DNA of 64,000 bases from NCBI GenBank assembly GCA_949130485.1, contig OX422185.1, positions 17,797,353 through 17,861,352 of the forward strand, written 5' to 3'. Source of the stretch: Agelas oroides (Eukaryota > Porifera > Demospongiae > Agelasida > Agelasidae). The notes under the pieces are model-generated. The model was not told the DNA's origin, ran no database searches, and worked only from the letters and a program-made list of their open reading frames with translations. The translations under genes were made by a program, and so were the position numbers. This document shows positions 63,676 to 64,000 of the stretch, piece after piece. The stretch's first letter is position 1. Each line of letters opens with the position of its first letter.

Positions 63676-64000
63676 TGCAAACATTGACTATCTTGTTGGT
63701 AAACACATTCCACTCTTTTTAGTGGCAGTGCTTGTCTTCCTCTTTCTCTTTCTTCCTTACACTCTCTTGCTTCTATGTGGTCAGTGGCTACAGGCAATAT
63801 CACACCTGAGGCTCTTCTCATGGGTCGACAGCGCCAGGCTGAAGCCATTCATGGATTCATACCATGCTCCCTACAAACCAAAACATCGTTACTGGCCTGG
63901 ACTGCTGCTTGTCCTTTGCTTTGCTCTTCTGCTAGTGTTTGCTTTGAATCCTCAGCAGGACCCCAGTATTAACCTGCTTGCAATTCTAGTTGGAACTGGG
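63621..64000 (+). pseudogene. Gene 5: displaced 3' part, runs off the window
   Basis: In the +1 frame relative to the upstream part, the family sequence resumes: VYITYLEYP, VWLHDANIDYL, GKHIPLFLVA, FLPYTLLLL, QWLQAISHL, then YHAPYKPKHRYWPG and LLVFALNPQQDPS. It is open to the last base. The conserved GQW is preceded by Cys instead of Phe/Leu. It belongs with the gene at 60961 and would continue for roughly 200 codons beyond the window by comparison with gene 1. Confidence 0.85.

Overview
The window looks like metazoan nuclear DNA: AT-rich, dense in microsatellites, minisatellites and short foldback elements, with spliced 5' leaders and no bacterial gene organisation. The only convincing genes are tandem members of one family: secreted-type N-terminus, a parallel beta-helix ectodomain built from GGAI/FxxN (Pmp-like) coils, a cysteine-rich module with the signature NRSGLLCGxCxxGYS, and a multi-pass membrane domain. 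From memory, large families of this kind occur in sponges, so a sponge (probably a demosponge) is my best guess. That assignment is inference and was not checked against any database.

Layout. 1-28.4 kb is a gene desert made of repeats: MITE/foldback elements with recognisable target-site duplications, several minisatellites, a CA repeat, tRNA-like SINE candidates, and a 4.9-kb satellite (20.16-25.07 kb) of mixed 29- and 38-bp units that is itself interrupted by a 398-bp MITE. 28.4-30.2 kb holds a GC-richer patch, a putative first exon and the first intron of gene 1. Gene 1 is at 30.18-34.18 kb. 34.2-43.3 kb holds more foldback elements, a second GC-rich promoter-like patch, a second copy of the first exon, and a ~0.9-kb unit repeated in tandem inside the presumed first intron of gene 2. 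Gene 2 is at 43.35-46.68 kb, a gene fragment lies at 48.2-48.7 kb, gene 3 is at 49.20-52.85 kb, and an inverted relic of a gene start lies at 53.6 kb. A 5'-truncated, frameshifted gene 4 is at 56.35-59.14 kb. Gene 5 starts at 60.96 kb and is broken by a ~180-nt deletion at 63.62 kb; its displaced remainder runs off the window.

How the pieces fit. Each intact member has its whole protein in one exon of 3.3-4.0 kb preceded by a splice acceptor, so the 5' UTR is spliced and the coding part is not. Members differ mainly in the number of beta-helix coils (about 13, 6, 10 and 10), and gene 3 carries a fresh 162-bp two-coil duplication. Together with the relics this is a birth-and-death array of diversifying surface receptor-like proteins. 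A recognition role is attractive but is inference only. No transposase, reverse transcriptase, rRNA or true tRNA gene was recognised.
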